Both the position numbers and the translations under genes were made by a program. From the NCBI RefSeq assembly GCF_014201905.1, contig NZ_JACHFM010000008.1, forward strand, positions 1-59,357: a stretch of 59,357 nucleotides of DNA, written 5' to 3'. Position 1 is the stretch's first letter, and each line of letters starts with the position of its first letter. Positions 32,316-41,891 of this stretch are shown one piece after another. The DNA is from Amaricoccus macauensis (lineage in GTDB: Bacteria; Pseudomonadota; Alphaproteobacteria; Rhodobacterales; Rhodobacteraceae). A model generated the notes under the pieces. That model was not told where the DNA came from. It saw only the letters and a program-made list of their open reading frames with translations, and did not search any database.

Positions 32316-33233
32316 CTACAATCCGCGCAACTCGCCAAGCGCGCGAGTGGGGTCGCCCGAAGTGCCAGCGGCGTCGAGCTGGCTGATCACATGGTTGATC
32401 AGGCCAAGACCGGCGCTGGTCAGACGAGGGTGTTTGTAGAACAGACCAACCCGAATGTCCTCGAGGGATGGCAGACCCTCCTCGGGACCGAGCACACGCA
32501 TGCCGGGCAGCAGCGTATGCCGCGTCAGGGCGCTCACCCCGAGGCCGTTGACGACGGCGTTCTGCAAGCCGGAGATGCCAGGGCTCGTGTAGGCGATCCG
32601 CCACCGGATGCGGGCGGCATCGAGGGCGCGTATCATCCGGGCGCGGTAGGTGCATCCGTCGGGGTGGGCCGCGATCGGTAGACCCGCCTTGATGCTGATT
32701 CGCCCGTGCTCGGCACCCGCCCAGATCGGACGCTCGATCCAGGAGCGGGAGAGATACTGCTTGCGCTCGGTATCGACCATCGCGATCACGAGGTCGAGCT
32801 CGTCCGCACGCATCCGCTCGAGGATCACCGAGCTGAGGCCGCAGTGAACCTCCAGGAGAACTTCGGGATGCTTCCGGACGTGGTCGGTGATGACCCCCTG
32901 CAGGAACGCAACCCCATAGTCGCTCGGCAGGCCGACGCGAAGGATGCCCGAATGCCTGGCGCGGCTAAAGAGAGCCGCCGCCTGATCGTTCAGCCGCAGA
33001 ATATCGCGCGCATAGCTCAGCAGCATCTCGCCATCGGGCGTAAGCCGGAAGGATCGGCCCTCCTGGCGCAGAAGCGGCCGGCCAACGAGCTCCTCGAGGC
33101 GGCGCATCTGCAGCGATATCGCGGGCTGGCTTCTGCCAAGCGCCGTCCCGGCCTTCGTGAAGCTACCGAGGTCAATGACGGAGACGAATGCGCGCAGCAG
33201 GTCAGTCTGCAGATTGATCAGCGGATGATACAT
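32316..33233 (-). CDS. LysR-family regulator, divergent from creatininase
   Basis: The 305-residue protein has a LysR helix-turn-helix: NLQTDLLRAFVSVIDLGSFT, then RSQPAISLQMRRLEELVGRP and RLTPDGEMLLSYARDIL. Its effector domain starts GILRVGLPSDYGVAFLQGV. It is divergent from creatininase across 93 bp (33234-33326) that are AT-richer than the surroundings. The PotD-like operon starts about 100 bp beyond its 3' end in the same direction. It probably controls creatininase and perhaps the ABC operon. Confidence 0.92.
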   Translation of the reverse strand: MYHPLINLQTDLLRAFVSVIDLGSFTKAGTALGRSQPAISLQMRRLEELVGRPLLRQEGRSFRLTPDGEMLLSYARDILRLNDQAAALFSRARHSGILRVGLPSDYGVAFLQGVITDHVRKHPEVLLEVHCGLSSVILERMRADELDLVIAMVDTERKQYLSRSWIERPIWAGAEHGRISIKAGLPIAAHPDGCTYRARMIRALDAARIRWRIAYTSPGISGLQNAVVNGLGVSALTRHTLLPGMRVLGPEEGLPSLEDIRVGLFYKHPRLTSAGLGLINHVISQLDAAGTSGDPTRALGELRGL

Positions 33234-33326
33234 GTTCGATGCTGATGGCAGGATGAGAACAATAAATTTATCATATACGGGGGTTCGGGTCTATCCCGCT
33301 CGATGTGTCCGACCTGGAGGTTACCC

Positions 33327-34118
33327 ATGCCGAATGCCACCGTCTTCGCCGCCGAGCTGGCCTGGCCCGACTACGATGCCCGGGTCCGGGATGGCGCGGT
33401 TCCGATTCTGCTGCCGATCGGCTCGATGGAACAACACGGCCACCATATGCCGATGCACGTCGACGTGCTGCTGCCGGTGGAGTTCTCGCGGCGCGTTGCC
33501 GAGCAGGTCGGCGCGCTGGTCGCGCCACCCTTCACCTACGGCTACAAGTCCCACCAGAAGTCTGGCGGCGGCAACCACCTGCCGGGGACGACGAGCCTCG
33601 ACGGCGCCACCCTCGTTGCCGCGCTGCGCGACGTCATCAAGGAGTTCGCGCGGCACGGCGTGCGCCGCATCTGCCTGATGAACGGCCATTTCGAGAATTC
33701 CTGGTTCATCGTCGAGGGCATCGACCTGGCGTTGCGCGAGCTGCGCTGGGACGGGATCGCCGAAATGAAGATCGTGGTGCTGTCCTACTGGGACTTCGTC
33801 GATCCGGCGACGATCGAACGGCTTTACCCGGATGGCTTCACCGGCTGGGCCCTTGAGCACGGCGGGGTGCTGGAGACCTCGCTGATGCTGGCGCTTCATC
33901 CGCACCTCGTCGCGCTCGAACGGGCCGTCGACCATCCGCCGGCCGTCTTCCCGCCCTACGACGTCTATCCGCCGCGCCCGGACTGGACGCCGCCCAGCGG
34001 TACGCTGTCCTCGCCGCGGCAGGCGTCGAAGGAGAAGGGCGAGATCCTGCTCGAGGTCTGCACCACCGGCATCGTGCAGGCGCTCTGCACCGAGTTTCCG
34101 GCTGCCGCGCACACGTAA
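33327..34118 (+). CDS. Creatininase (creatinine amidohydrolase)
   Basis: ATG 33327 follows CTGGAGGTTACCC and gives 263 residues (Pseudomonas enzyme about 260). The metal-binding motif IGSMEQHGHHMPMHVDVLL holds Glu35, His37 and Asp46; NGHFENSWFIVEGIDLALRE holds the later His and Glu. YGYKSHQKSGGGNHLPGTTS and LEHGGVLETSLMLALHP are near-identical to creatininase as I recall it, rather than to MftE-type relatives. The enzyme opens creatinine to creatine with two divalent metals in the cytoplasm. It starts a plus-strand operon with an MFS carrier and diverges from a LysR gene. Confidence 0.96.
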   Translation: MPNATVFAAELAWPDYDARVRDGAVPILLPIGSMEQHGHHMPMHVDVLLPVEFSRRVAEQVGALVAPPFTYGYKSHQKSGGGNHLPGTTSLDGATLVAALRDVIKEFARHGVRRICLMNGHFENSWFIVEGIDLALRELRWDGIAEMKIVVLSYWDFVDPATIERLYPDGFTGWALEHGGVLETSLMLALHPHLVALERAVDHPPAVFPPYDVYPPRPDWTPPSGTLSSPRQASKEKGEILLEVCTTGIVQALCTEFPAAAHT

Positions 34119-34158
34119 GCACCGGCGCCTGCGGGCCAGACATGCTGCGGAACCCTCA

Positions 34159-35364
34159 ATGCCACGCGCGCGGGCTGACCTCATGCGGATCGGCTTCGCG
34201 GCGCTGACCGTCGCCTATGTTCTCAGCCAGTTCTATCGCGCTTTCCTCGCGGTGCTGGCGCCGGTGCTGAACGCCGACATCGGCGCGAGTGCCGAGGATC
34301 TCGCCTTCGCCTCGGGCATCTGGCTGGCGGCGTTCGCCGGGCTCCAGCTGCCGATCGGTTACGCGCTCGACTACCTCGGTCCGCGCCGCACCGCCGGCGG
34401 GCTCGTGCTGGCCGCAGTCGGGGCGGCGGTCTTCGCCGTCGCCCATGGCCCGACCATGGTGACGGTCGCGATGGCGCTGATCGGAGCCGGCTGCGCGCCG
34501 GCACTGATGGTCTCGCTCTACATCTTCGCCCGAGCCTACCCGCCCGCGATGTTCGCGAGCCTCACGGGACTGCTGATCGGCGTGAGCTCGGTTGGCAACC
34601 TCGCCGCCGCGACCCCGATGGCCTGGGCGGCGGAAACTATCGGCTGGCGCGCCTGCCTCTGGGGGCTGGCGATAGTGACGCTCCTGATCACGCTCGCGCT
34701 CTTCGCCTTCGTCCGTGACTCGCCCCGCGCCGCCGCCGCCGGGCACGATGGCGCGGGGCTTCTCGCGCTGATGCGGGCGCCTTCCGTGTTGCTTCTCGTG
34801 CCCCTCACCTTCGCCCACTACGCCCCGGTCGCGGGTGTCCGCGGGCTCTGGGTCGGCCCCTACCTCGCGGACGTCTTCCATCTCGACGCGCTGGCTCTCG
34901 GCAGCGCATCCCTCGCGATGGGCATCGCGATGATCCTCGGGAGCCTCGCCTACGGCCCGCTCGACCGGCTGCTCGGAACTCGCAAGGGGGTGCTGCTCGG
35001 CGGCAACCTCGCGCTCGCAGCGGCGCTCCTCGGGCTCTGGGCCTGGCCAGCGGCGGAGCTCGGCCTCGCCGTCTCGCTCCTCCGCGCCGTCGGCTTCTTC
35101 GGCTCTTCCTACCCGCTGATGATCGCGCACGGGCGGAGCTTCTTTCCCCACCATTTGGCGGGGCGCGGCGTCACGTTCCTGAATCTCCTGGCCATGGGTG
35201 GCGCCGGCCTGGCGCAGATCGCGAGCGGGCGGGTCTATGCTGCGGTGACCGCCGGCCGGCCAGCCGACGCCTCTGCCGCTCACGCGTCGGTCTTTCTCTT
35301 CTTCGGCCTGCTCGTGCTTGTCGCTTGCGTTCCTTACACCTTTTCGCGCGACAGACTCGATTGA
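34159..35364 (+). CDS. MFS transporter downstream of creatininase
   Basis: The 401-residue protein has about twelve hydrophobic segments. The loop 2-3 motif reads IGYALDYLGPRRT, the usual MFS G-x-L-x-D-x-x-G-R-R variant, and helix 4 has GAGCAPALMVSLYIFAR. LMIAHGRSFFPHHLAGRGVT is found in the C-terminal half. It starts 40 bp after creatininase and is probably cotranscribed. A role in creatinine uptake or product efflux is inferred from context. A degenerate duplicate of its bases 35057-35126 lies just downstream. Confidence 0.88.
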   Translation: MPRARADLMRIGFAALTVAYVLSQFYRAFLAVLAPVLNADIGASAEDLAFASGIWLAAFAGLQLPIGYALDYLGPRRTAGGLVLAAVGAAVFAVAHGPTMVTVAMALIGAGCAPALMVSLYIFARAYPPAMFASLTGLLIGVSSVGNLAAATPMAWAAETIGWRACLWGLAIVTLLITLALFAFVRDSPRAAAAGHDGAGLLALMRAPSVLLLVPLTFAHYAPVAGVRGLWVGPYLADVFHLDALALGSASLAMGIAMILGSLAYGPLDRLLGTRKGVLLGGNLALAAALLGLWAWPAAELGLAVSLLRAVGFFGSSYPLMIAHGRSFFPHHLAGRGVTFLNLLAMGGAGLAQIASGRVYAAVTAGRPADASAAHASVFLFFGLLVLVACVPYTFSRDRLD

Positions 35365-35400
35365 AGAGGTACGGCCGGGTTTGGGCGCCGGGCGCGACGG

Positions 35401-35469
35401 GGGCTCGGCCTCGTCGGCGCGCTACTCTGCGCTGCCGGCTTCTTCGAGTTTCCTACCCGCTGATGATCG
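35401..35469 (+). repeat. Degenerate duplicate of part of the MFS gene
   Basis: About 69 bases align with 35057-35126 inside the MFS gene with one 1-base gap. Shared blocks include GCTCGGCCTCG, CGGCTTCTTCG and CCTACCCGCTGATGATCGC. It is not in an open coding frame. The rest of the 347-base gap (35365-35711) holds no gene; its last 70 bases are AT-rich and carry the regulator operator. It is probably a remnant of a second MFS gene or of a local duplication. Confidence 0.7.
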
Positions 35470-35663
35470 CGGTCTCGGGGTTGCCCGCTGACTGGCGGCG
35501 AGAATCACCTGACCCGGTTCTAGCTCTTGTCGCCTCGGGTCGTTCAAGCGAAGACTCCCGGTTTTCTAGCCGCAGCGCGGGCTGGCGCCGGCTCCTGTCA
35601 TTCGGCGCCAAGCGCGCGACTCTGTAGCGACACCCGGGACGACCTCCACATTTCTATGTTGAA

Positions 35664-35685
35664 AGGATATCCTACAAGTGGATAT
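35664..35685. promoter_or_regulatory. Palindromic operator candidate upstream of the FadR-type regulator
   Basis: AGGATATCCT (35664-35673) is a perfect palindrome, and its ATATCC half pairs again with GGATAT at 35680-35685 across 7 bases. It sits 27-48 bases upstream of the regulator ATG, in the AT-rich part of the gap. Autorepression by the FCD-type regulator, released by an amino sugar or sialic acid, would fit. The two overlapping dyads make it a compact target. Confidence 0.5.
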
Positions 35686-35711
35686 AGGGCAGATAACCCA
35701 TCGGCGAGGAA

Positions 35712-36443
35712 ATGGATGTGAGGCCCATCTCCGCACTCAAGAGGCCCCCTTCGCTGCATGTGTCCGTCCAGGAAAGCCTGCGGAGCTACATTGCCGAGAA
35801 CCACCTCGAAGCGGGCGCGCCGCTGCCCGCAGAGGGCGACCTTGCCCAGCAACTCGGCGTCAGCCGCAACTCGGTGCGCGAGAGTATTAAGGCGCTCGAG
35901 TCTGTCGGCGTGCTCGAGGTCCGGCGCGGCAGCGGCGTTTTCGTCAAGGCGTTCTCGTTCGAGCCGCTGCTCGACAATCTCACCTACGGGCTCGGGGACG
36001 TCCTCACCCAGATCGAGAACGTCGTCGCCGTGCGCCGCGCGCTCGAGCTTGGCATGATCGACCGGACCCTCGAGCAGATCGAGCCCGAAGATATCCGCGA
36101 CCTCCGTACCACGCTCGGAGCGATGCGCGACCACGCCGAGCGCGGCGAGGCGGCGCCCGAGGCCGACCGGCAGTTCCATGTCTTGCTGTTCCGGTGCCTC
36201 GACAACGCCATCCTGACACGGCTGATCGAGGTGTTCTGGCTCGCCTTCTACCGGGCGTCGAACTTCACTGATCTGACCAACCCCGATCCCCTGCAGACGT
36301 GGCGGGATCACGTCGCGATCGTCGATGCGATCGAGGCTCGCGACCTCGCCTCGGTGCGGGACCAGCTCGACAGACATTACCAGGGGATCATGCAGGTGAT
36401 CGCCTTCAACAAATTCGGCCATTCCAACGGGAGGGAACTATGA
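35712..36443 (+). CDS. nanR: GntR-family (FadR/FCD) regulator of the sialic acid region
   Basis: The 243-residue protein has a GntR winged helix (SVQESLRSYIAENHLEAGAP, LPAEGDLAQQLGVSRNSVRE, LEVRRGSGVFV), then an all-helical FCD effector domain with metal-binding His in DRQFHVLLFRC, TWRDHVAIVDAI and DQLDRHYQGIM. NanR of E. coli belongs to this subfamily and senses N-acetylneuraminate. It is the first gene of the operon; its stop overlaps the binding-protein start (ATGA). The name is inferred from context. Confidence 0.75.
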   Translation: MDVRPISALKRPPSLHVSVQESLRSYIAENHLEAGAPLPAEGDLAQQLGVSRNSVRESIKALESVGVLEVRRGSGVFVKAFSFEPLLDNLTYGLGDVLTQIENVVAVRRALELGMIDRTLEQIEPEDIRDLRTTLGAMRDHAERGEAAPEADRQFHVLLFRCLDNAILTRLIEVFWLAFYRASNFTDLTNPDPLQTWRDHVAIVDAIEARDLASVRDQLDRHYQGIMQVIAFNKFGHSNGREL

Positions 36444-38023
36444 GACTGGGAATGCTCGCTTCGGCGCTGGCGGTGACGGCCGCGCTCGCCACCGGCTCGA
36501 CGATGCTCGCGCTGCCGGCCGTGGCGCAGGACGGGGCCACCATCACGGGCGGCTTCGATGTCGGCCCGGGCGGCCTGCAGGGCAACTTCAACCCGCTCGC
36601 CGCCACTGCGGGCTTCACCTGGCTCGTCACCTATTTCGAGCCGCTGGTGATCTGGAACGCCGAGCTCACGAGGATCGAGGGCGCGCTCGCAGAGTCCTTC
36701 GAGGTCAGCGACGACCAGCTCACCTATACCTTCAAGCTCGCCGAGGCCAAATGGCATGACGGCGAGGCGTTCACCTCGGCCGACGTGGCCTTCACCATCA
36801 GGCTGGCGCAGAACGACAAGTCCGGCTCGGTGCTCGCCGCGCGCCTCGGCTCGATCGCCTCGGTCGAGACGCCCGACGAGCGCACGGCCGTGATCAAGCT
36901 GTCGAAGCCGGCCGCCAATATGCTCGACACGTTGACCAAGCTGATGATGCTGCCCGAGCACGCGCTCTCGAAGATCCCAGTCGAGGAGCTCGCCAAGAAC
37001 GCCTGGTGGTCGGCGACGCCGATCGGGACCGGTCCGTTCAAGTTCTCGCGCTACGCGACTGACCAGTACGTCGAGGTAGTGGCGAATCCCGACTACCGCG
37101 GCGGCGCTCCCGAGGCCGCGCGGCTCATCAACCGCTACTTCAAGGATCCGGCGGCCGCCATCGCCGCGCTTCGGGCCGGCGAGATCCAGTTCACCTACGT
37201 CGACTCGAACGACGTCTCGACCTTCGCCGACGCCGCCGCCTTCGAGGTGATCGAGGGGCCTTCCCTCGTCGTCAATTACGTCGGCTTCAATCAGGAGGTC
37301 CCGCTCTGGAAGGACCTGCGCGTCCGGCAGGCATTCATGTACGCCATCAACCGGGACGCGATCATCCAGAGCCTCTACGGCGGTGCGGCCGAGGCGGCGA
37401 ACTGCGTCTATACCGTCGATCAGTTCGTGCCGGAGGGGATCGAGGCGTTCGCCTACGATCCGGAGAAGGCGAAGGCGTTGCTCGACGAGGCCGGCTGGGC
37501 CGAGCTGAACGGCGACAAGCCGATCACCATCCTGACCTACTACACCTCGCCGCTCGTGACGAACGTGCTCGCGGCCATGCAGGCGATGCTCGCTCAGGTC
37601 GGGATCAACATCGTGCCACGCGCCGTCGACACGCCCACCTACAACTCGATCGTCTATGGCGAGACCTACGGGGACTTCCCGCTGATCTTCGCCGGTCTGC
37701 AGAACGGCCCCGATCCGAGCAACATCAACATCGGGCTGAACGAGAGCCAGATCCCGCCGGCCGGCGCCAACATCATGCGGGTGCAAATGCCGGAAGTGAC
37801 CGCTGCGCTCGACGCCGCGCTCGGCGAGACCGATGCCGCCGCGCGTGACGTTGCCTTCCAGGAGGTGTGCAAGGCGACAAACGCCAACTTGCCGTGGGCG
37901 ACGATGTGGGTGGCGAACCGCTACGGCGTCGCCTCGACGAAGCTCGAGAACTTCGTCTGGACCCCTGCCCCAGCCGGTGGACCCTTCCAGGCGCATCCCG
38001 AGAAGTGGTCGGTCGCACAGTGA
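36440..38023 (+). CDS. ABC transporter substrate-binding protein, peptide/DppA-SatA type
   Basis: ATG 36440 overlaps the regulator stop and gives 527 residues. A Sec signal peptide ends at PAVAQ/DGATI near residue 30. The SBP_bac_5 fold is shown by NFNPLAATAGFTWLVTYFEP, AKWHDGEAFTSADVAFTI, GTGPFKFSRYATDQYVEVV and LRVRQAFMYAINRDAIIQSL. Family members bind peptides, nickel, heme or, in the SatABCD system of Haemophilus ducreyi, sialic acid. The operon encodes sialic acid enzymes, so Neu5Ac is the likely ligand. Confidence 0.9.
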   Translation: MRLGMLASALAVTAALATGSTMLALPAVAQDGATITGGFDVGPGGLQGNFNPLAATAGFTWLVTYFEPLVIWNAELTRIEGALAESFEVSDDQLTYTFKLAEAKWHDGEAFTSADVAFTIRLAQNDKSGSVLAARLGSIASVETPDERTAVIKLSKPAANMLDTLTKLMMLPEHALSKIPVEELAKNAWWSATPIGTGPFKFSRYATDQYVEVVANPDYRGGAPEAARLINRYFKDPAAAIAALRAGEIQFTYVDSNDVSTFADAAAFEVIEGPSLVVNYVGFNQEVPLWKDLRVRQAFMYAINRDAIIQSLYGGAAEAANCVYTVDQFVPEGIEAFAYDPEKAKALLDEAGWAELNGDKPITILTYYTSPLVTNVLAAMQAMLAQVGINIVPRAVDTPTYNSIVYGETYGDFPLIFAGLQNGPDPSNINIGLNESQIPPAGANIMRVQMPEVTAALDAALGETDAAARDVAFQEVCKATNANLPWATMWVANRYGVASTKLENFVWTPAPAGGPFQAHPEKWSVAQ

Positions 38024-38051
38024 CCTGACGCGGTGATCTGAACCAGCCCGG

Positions 38052-38072
38052 GGCGGCCGCACGCCGGCCGCC
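38052..38072 (+). promoter_or_regulatory. Stem-loop between binding protein and permease
   Basis: GGCGGCC (38052-38058) pairs with GGCCGCC (38066-38072) around a 7-base loop, 28 bases after the binding-protein stop and without a T tract. Such stems protect the 3' end of binding-protein mRNA and give higher expression than the permease genes. Confidence 0.5.
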
Positions 38073-38099
38073 TCCAGCCCAGCTTTCGGATGGCGCACC

Positions 38100-39059
38100 A
38101 TGCTTCGCTACACCTTGCACCGCCTTCTCATCGGAGCGGGGATGCTCCTCGCGCTCTCGGTCCTGATCTTCATCCTGCTCCGGCTGACGCCGGGTGACCC
38201 GATCGACGCCTACATCGACCCCAACGTCGCGATATCCCAGGAGGAGATGGCGGCACTGCGGACCCGGCTCGGGCTCGACCAGCCGCTCCCCGTGCAATAC
38301 TTCGCGTGGCTGTCGCAGGCGGTGCAGGGGAACCTCGGCTACTCGATACAGCGCTTCGACCAGACGGTTGCGGGGCTGATCGCGCAGCGGATGGGGCCGA
38401 CACTGCTCCTGATGGCCGCGGGGCTTACCATCGCCATCGTCGTCGGGATCACCGCTGGCGTCATCGGAGCGATCCGCCGCAACACCTTGCCGGACCTCTC
38501 GCTGTCGGTGCTGGCGCTCGTCGGCATCTCGAGCCCGGCCTTCCTGACGGCGCTCCTCGGGCTCTACGTGTTCTCGGTGCGCCTGCACTGGACCCCGTCG
38601 GGAGGAATGCTGACCCCGGCAACGCCGTTCTCGCTCCTCGATCTCCTCCACCACCTGATCCTCCCGGCGATCGTGCTGTCGGTCGGATACACCTCGCTCA
38701 TCATGCGCTACACCCGCGCCTCGATGCTCGAGGTTCTGAACCAGGACTACGTGCGGACCGCGCGCGCCAAGGGCGTCAAGGAGTTCTGGGTGATCGTCAA
38801 GCACACGCTCAGGAATGCGCTGCTGCCGGTCGTCACGCTCATCGGCTCGACCATCGGCCTCGCGGTCGGGGGGGCGATCTTCATCGAGACCGTCTTCAAT
38901 TGGCCGGGGATGGGGCTCCTGCTCGTCGATGCCGTCGGCACCCGCGACTATCCGGTCATCATGGGCGCGACGCTCGTCATCGGCGCCGCCGTGATCGTGG
39001 TCAACATCCTGACAGACCTCACCTATGCGGTCGTCGACCCACGCATCAAGGTGGCCTGA
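38100..39059 (+). CDS. ABC transporter permease, DppB type
   Basis: The 319-residue protein has the usual DppB beginning, [20 protein letters not shown], then [13 protein letters not shown], a periplasmic loop with [15 protein letters not shown], and five further helices. The EAA loop is [20 protein letters not shown] and the end has [18 protein letters not shown]. It forms the channel with the DppC-type partner, whose ATG begins one base after this stop. Confidence 0.94.
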   Translation: MLRYTLHRLLIGAGMLLALSVLIFILLRLTPGDPIDAYIDPNVAISQEEMAALRTRLGLDQPLPVQYFAWLSQAVQGNLGYSIQRFDQTVAGLIAQRMGPTLLLMAAGLTIAIVVGITAGVIGAIRRNTLPDLSLSVLALVGISSPAFLTALLGLYVFSVRLHWTPSGGMLTPATPFSLLDLLHHLILPAIVLSVGYTSLIMRYTRASMLEVLNQDYVRTARAKGVKEFWVIVKHTLRNALLPVVTLIGSTIGLAVGGAIFIETVFNWPGMGLLLVDAVGTRDYPVIMGATLVIGAAVIVVNILTDLTYAVVDPRIKVA

Positions 39060-39060
39060 C

Positions 39061-39930
39061 ATGAGCGCACTCACCCTCTCTGCCTCCGGTCCGCTGGCGC
39101 GGTCGATCGTCCGCTTCGTCGACAACCGGGCCGCGCTCTTCGGGCTGGCGGTGCTCGTCCCGATGCTGCTCGCGATCCTCACTTACCCGCTGTGGCTTCC
39201 CTACAAGCCGAACGACATCGACCTCCTGGCGATGAACGCCGGCCCGTCGGCCACCCACTGGTTCGGCACCGACGGCGTAGGGCGCGACGTGTTTGCCCGG
39301 ACGCTCGAGGGCGGGCGCATCTCGCTCCTCGTCGCGGTTTCCTCGGTGGTGCTCTCGACCGCGATTGGCTTTCTCGTCGGCGCGATCTCGGCCTTCGGCG
39401 GACGCTGGGCGGATGCGATCGCCATGCGCAGCGTCGACCTCGCGATGACGCTGCCGCCGATCATCTTCCTGCTCGTGCTCGCCTCGATCATCGGCTCGGG
39501 CATCTGGTCGACGGTCATCGTCATCGCGCTGCTCTCGTGGCCGGTGCTGTCGCGCATGGTCCGCGCCCGCCTGCTCGAGCTGCGCGAGCGCGACTTCGTC
39601 ATGGCCTCGCGCGGCATGGGCGCGGGCATGGGACACCTGCTTTTCCGCCACGGCCTGCCGAACTCGATCGACATCCTCGTGGTCTACGCGACCCTTCAGG
39701 TGGCGAACGCCATCCTGCTCGAGGCCGGGCTCTCGTTCCTCGGCCTCGGCGTGCCGCCCCCCGCGGCGAGCTGGGGCAACATGCTGAACGCGGCGCGCTC
39801 GACCGCGGTGCTCGAGCAGTTCCCCTGGCAGTGGCTGTTCCCCGGCGGGGCGCTGGTGGTGACGGTTCTCGCGATCAACTTCATCGGTGACGGCCTCCGT
39901 GACGCCTTCGACCCCCGTGCCGACCTCTAA
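39061..39930 (+). CDS. ABC transporter permease, DppC type
   Basis: ATG 39061 gives 289 residues. [20 protein letters not shown] near residue 62 is the DppC family hallmark. Six helices and the loop [20 protein letters not shown] follow, then [20 protein letters not shown]. It pairs with the DppB-type permease and precedes the nanA-like gene by 18 bp with AAGGACAGGAAAG as ribosome region. Confidence 0.94.
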   Translation: MSALTLSASGPLARSIVRFVDNRAALFGLAVLVPMLLAILTYPLWLPYKPNDIDLLAMNAGPSATHWFGTDGVGRDVFARTLEGGRISLLVAVSSVVLSTAIGFLVGAISAFGGRWADAIAMRSVDLAMTLPPIIFLLVLASIIGSGIWSTVIVIALLSWPVLSRMVRARLLELRERDFVMASRGMGAGMGHLLFRHGLPNSIDILVVYATLQVANAILLEAGLSFLGLGVPPPAASWGNMLNAARSTAVLEQFPWQWLFPGGALVVTVLAINFIGDGLRDAFDPRADL

Positions 39931-39948
39931 GGACAGGAAAGACAGAAA

Positions 39949-40863
39949 ATGCCGAAGTTCCAGGGCGTCGTGCCCCCCGTTGTCACCCCGTACAACGCCG
40001 ACTTCTCGGTCGACTACTCGTCCTACACCCGGGTGCTCGAGCACCTGATCGGCGGCGGCTGCCACGGCCTCTTCGTGCTCGGCTCGACGAGCGAGGTGAC
40101 GTTCTTCGACGAGGCGACGCGGCGGAAGATCCTCGAGCATACGGTCAAAGTGGTGAACGGTCGGGTGCCGGTCATCACCGGCGTCCTCGACCCCGCTACC
40201 GACCGGGTGATCAGCCACGCGAAGGTGGCGCAGTCGATCGGGGTGGATGCCGTGGTGGCGACGGCGCCCTTCTACACCATCACCAGCCAGTCCGAGATCC
40301 TCGAGCACTTCCGCATCCTGCGCGGCGCGCTCGACCTGCCGGTCATCGCCTACGACATCCCGGTCTGCGTGCACGTGAAGCTCGCCCGCCAGACGGTGGT
40401 GACGCTGGCGAGGGAAGGCGCGCTCGCCGGCCTCAAGGACAGCTCGGGCGACGACGGCAACTTCCGCTACGTGCTTTTCGACCTCGCCGACGACAAGGAC
40501 TTCTTCCTGATGACCGGGTCGGAGATCGTCGTCGACAGCGTGCTCCAGATGGGCGCGCACGGGGTAGTGCCGGGCCTCGCCAACGTCGATCCGCACGGCT
40601 ACGTCCGGCTCTGGGACGCGGCGCAGAAGGGCGACTGGACGGCGGCGAAGAAGGAGCAGGAGCGGCTCTGCCGTCTCTTCGAGATCGTCTGGGTGGCCGC
40701 GGGACGGGTCAGCGGCGGCGCCACCGGCGTCGGCGGCTTCAAGACCGCGATGCGCAGCCTCGGGATCATCGACACCAACGCCATGGCCCGCCCGCGCCAG
40801 CCGCTGAACGACGCCGAGGCCAAAGGCGTCGACGACATCCTGCGCGCGGTGGGGCTCAAATGA
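39949..40863 (+). CDS. nanA: DHDPS/NAL-family lyase, probable N-acetylneuraminate lyase
   Basis: The 304-residue (beta/alpha)8 protein has the family motifs [14 protein letters not shown] (GxxGE loop variant), [14 protein letters not shown] with the active-site Tyr, and [14 protein letters not shown] with the Schiff-base Lys near residue 167. NAL, DHDPS, KDPG aldolase and other class I lyases share these. Placement inside a transporter operon followed by NagB-like, NagA, NanE and NanK genes supports cleavage of sialic acid to ManNAc and pyruvate. The Ser in place of the usual Gly in GSTSE and Asp in YDIP mean another keto-acid substrate is possible. Confidence 0.75.
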   Translation: MPKFQGVVPPVVTPYNADFSVDYSSYTRVLEHLIGGGCHGLFVLGSTSEVTFFDEATRRKILEHTVKVVNGRVPVITGVLDPATDRVISHAKVAQSIGVDAVVATAPFYTITSQSEILEHFRILRGALDLPVIAYDIPVCVHVKLARQTVVTLAREGALAGLKDSSGDDGNFRYVLFDLADDKDFFLMTGSEIVVDSVLQMGAHGVVPGLANVDPHGYVRLWDAAQKGDWTAAKKEQERLCRLFEIVWVAAGRVSGGATGVGGFKTAMRSLGIIDTNAMARPRQPLNDAEAKGVDDILRAVGLK

Positions 40864-41891
40864 ACGCGATCGCCACCGGCACCGACCCGATCCTCGAGAT
40901 CGACGGCCTGCGCACGGAGTTCCGCCTGCGCGGCGGCACGATCACCGCGGTCAACGATCTCGACCTCACGATCCGCCCGGGCGAGACGGTGGCGCTCGTC
41001 GGCGAGTCGGGCTCCGGCAAGTCGGTGACGAGCCTGTCGGTGATGCGGCTCCTCGCCCGCAAGGTCGGCGCGATCGCCGCGGGCAGCGTCCGCTTCCGTG
41101 GCAAGGACGGCACGGTGCGCGACCTCGTGACCCTCGACGAGGAGTCGATGCGGCAGGTGCGCGGCAACGACATCGCCATGGTGTTCCAGGAGCCGATGAC
41201 GAGCCTGAACCCGGTCTACACCATCGGCGACCAGATCTCGGAGCCGATGCGCGTCCACCAGGGCACGCCGAAGGGCGAGGCATGGGACGCGGCGGTGGCG
41301 CTCTTGGAGAAGGTCGGCATCCCCGATCCGCGCCGGCGCGCCGGGCAGTACCCGCACGAGCTCTCGGGCGGCATGCGCCAGCGCGCCACCATCGCCATGG
41401 CGCTCGCCTGCGACCCGATGCTGCTCATTGCCGACGAGCCGACCACGGCGCTCGACGTGACTATCCAGGCGCAGATCCTCGAGCTAATGCAGGCGCTCCA
41501 GCGCGACACCGGGATGGGGATGCTGTTCGTGACCCACAACCTCGGCGTCGTCGCCGAGATCGCCCATCGGGTCGCGGTGATGTACGCCGGCCGCCTCATC
41601 GAGGACGGGCCGGTGCGCGAGGTATTCCGCAACCCGCGCCACCCCTACACGGTCGGGCTGCTCAAATCGATGCCGAAGCTCGGCGACGCGACGCGCATGA
41701 AGAAGGCCGGCGAGACGCTCAACGCCATTCCCGGCATGGTTCCGAGCCTCAGGAACCTGCCCTCCGGCTGTTCGTTTGCGCCGCGCTGCAGCTACGCGAT
41801 CGACGCCTGCCGCGCCGCCGTCCCGCCGCTCGCCGCTGTGAGCGAAAACCATCACAGCCGCTGCATCCGCTGGCAGGAGGTCCGCCCATGA
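40860..41891 (+). CDS. ABC transporter ATPase, DppD type
   Basis: The 343-residue protein overlaps the nanA-like stop (ATGA). It has Walker [17 protein letters not shown]-loop [14 protein letters not shown], signature [16 protein letters not shown], Walker [15 protein letters not shown] and switch [16 protein letters not shown]. The C-terminal oligopeptide extension has [16 protein letters not shown], whose cysteines often bind an Fe-S cluster in DppD. It supplies half of the ATPase pair. Confidence 0.95.
   Translation: MNAIATGTDPILEIDGLRTEFRLRGGTITAVNDLDLTIRPGETVALVGESGSGKSVTSLSVMRLLARKVGAIAAGSVRFRGKDGTVRDLVTLDEESMRQVRGNDIAMVFQEPMTSLNPVYTIGDQISEPMRVHQGTPKGEAWDAAVALLEKVGIPDPRRRAGQYPHELSGGMRQRATIAMALACDPMLLIADEPTTALDVTIQAQILELMQALQRDTGMGMLFVTHNLGVVAEIAHRVAVMYAGRLIEDGPVREVFRNPRHPYTVGLLKSMPKLGDATRMKKAGETLNAIPGMVPSLRNLPSGCSFAPRCSYAIDACRAAVPPLAAVSENHHSRCIRWQEVRP

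Noticed and set aside
33246-33254. TGGCAGGAT, a partial match to the T-border core, between the LysR gene and creatininase
   Set aside because: Only nine core bases match, the following TATAT and the distal block are absent, and no transfer gene is nearby. Such 9-mers are expected by chance in 59 kb.
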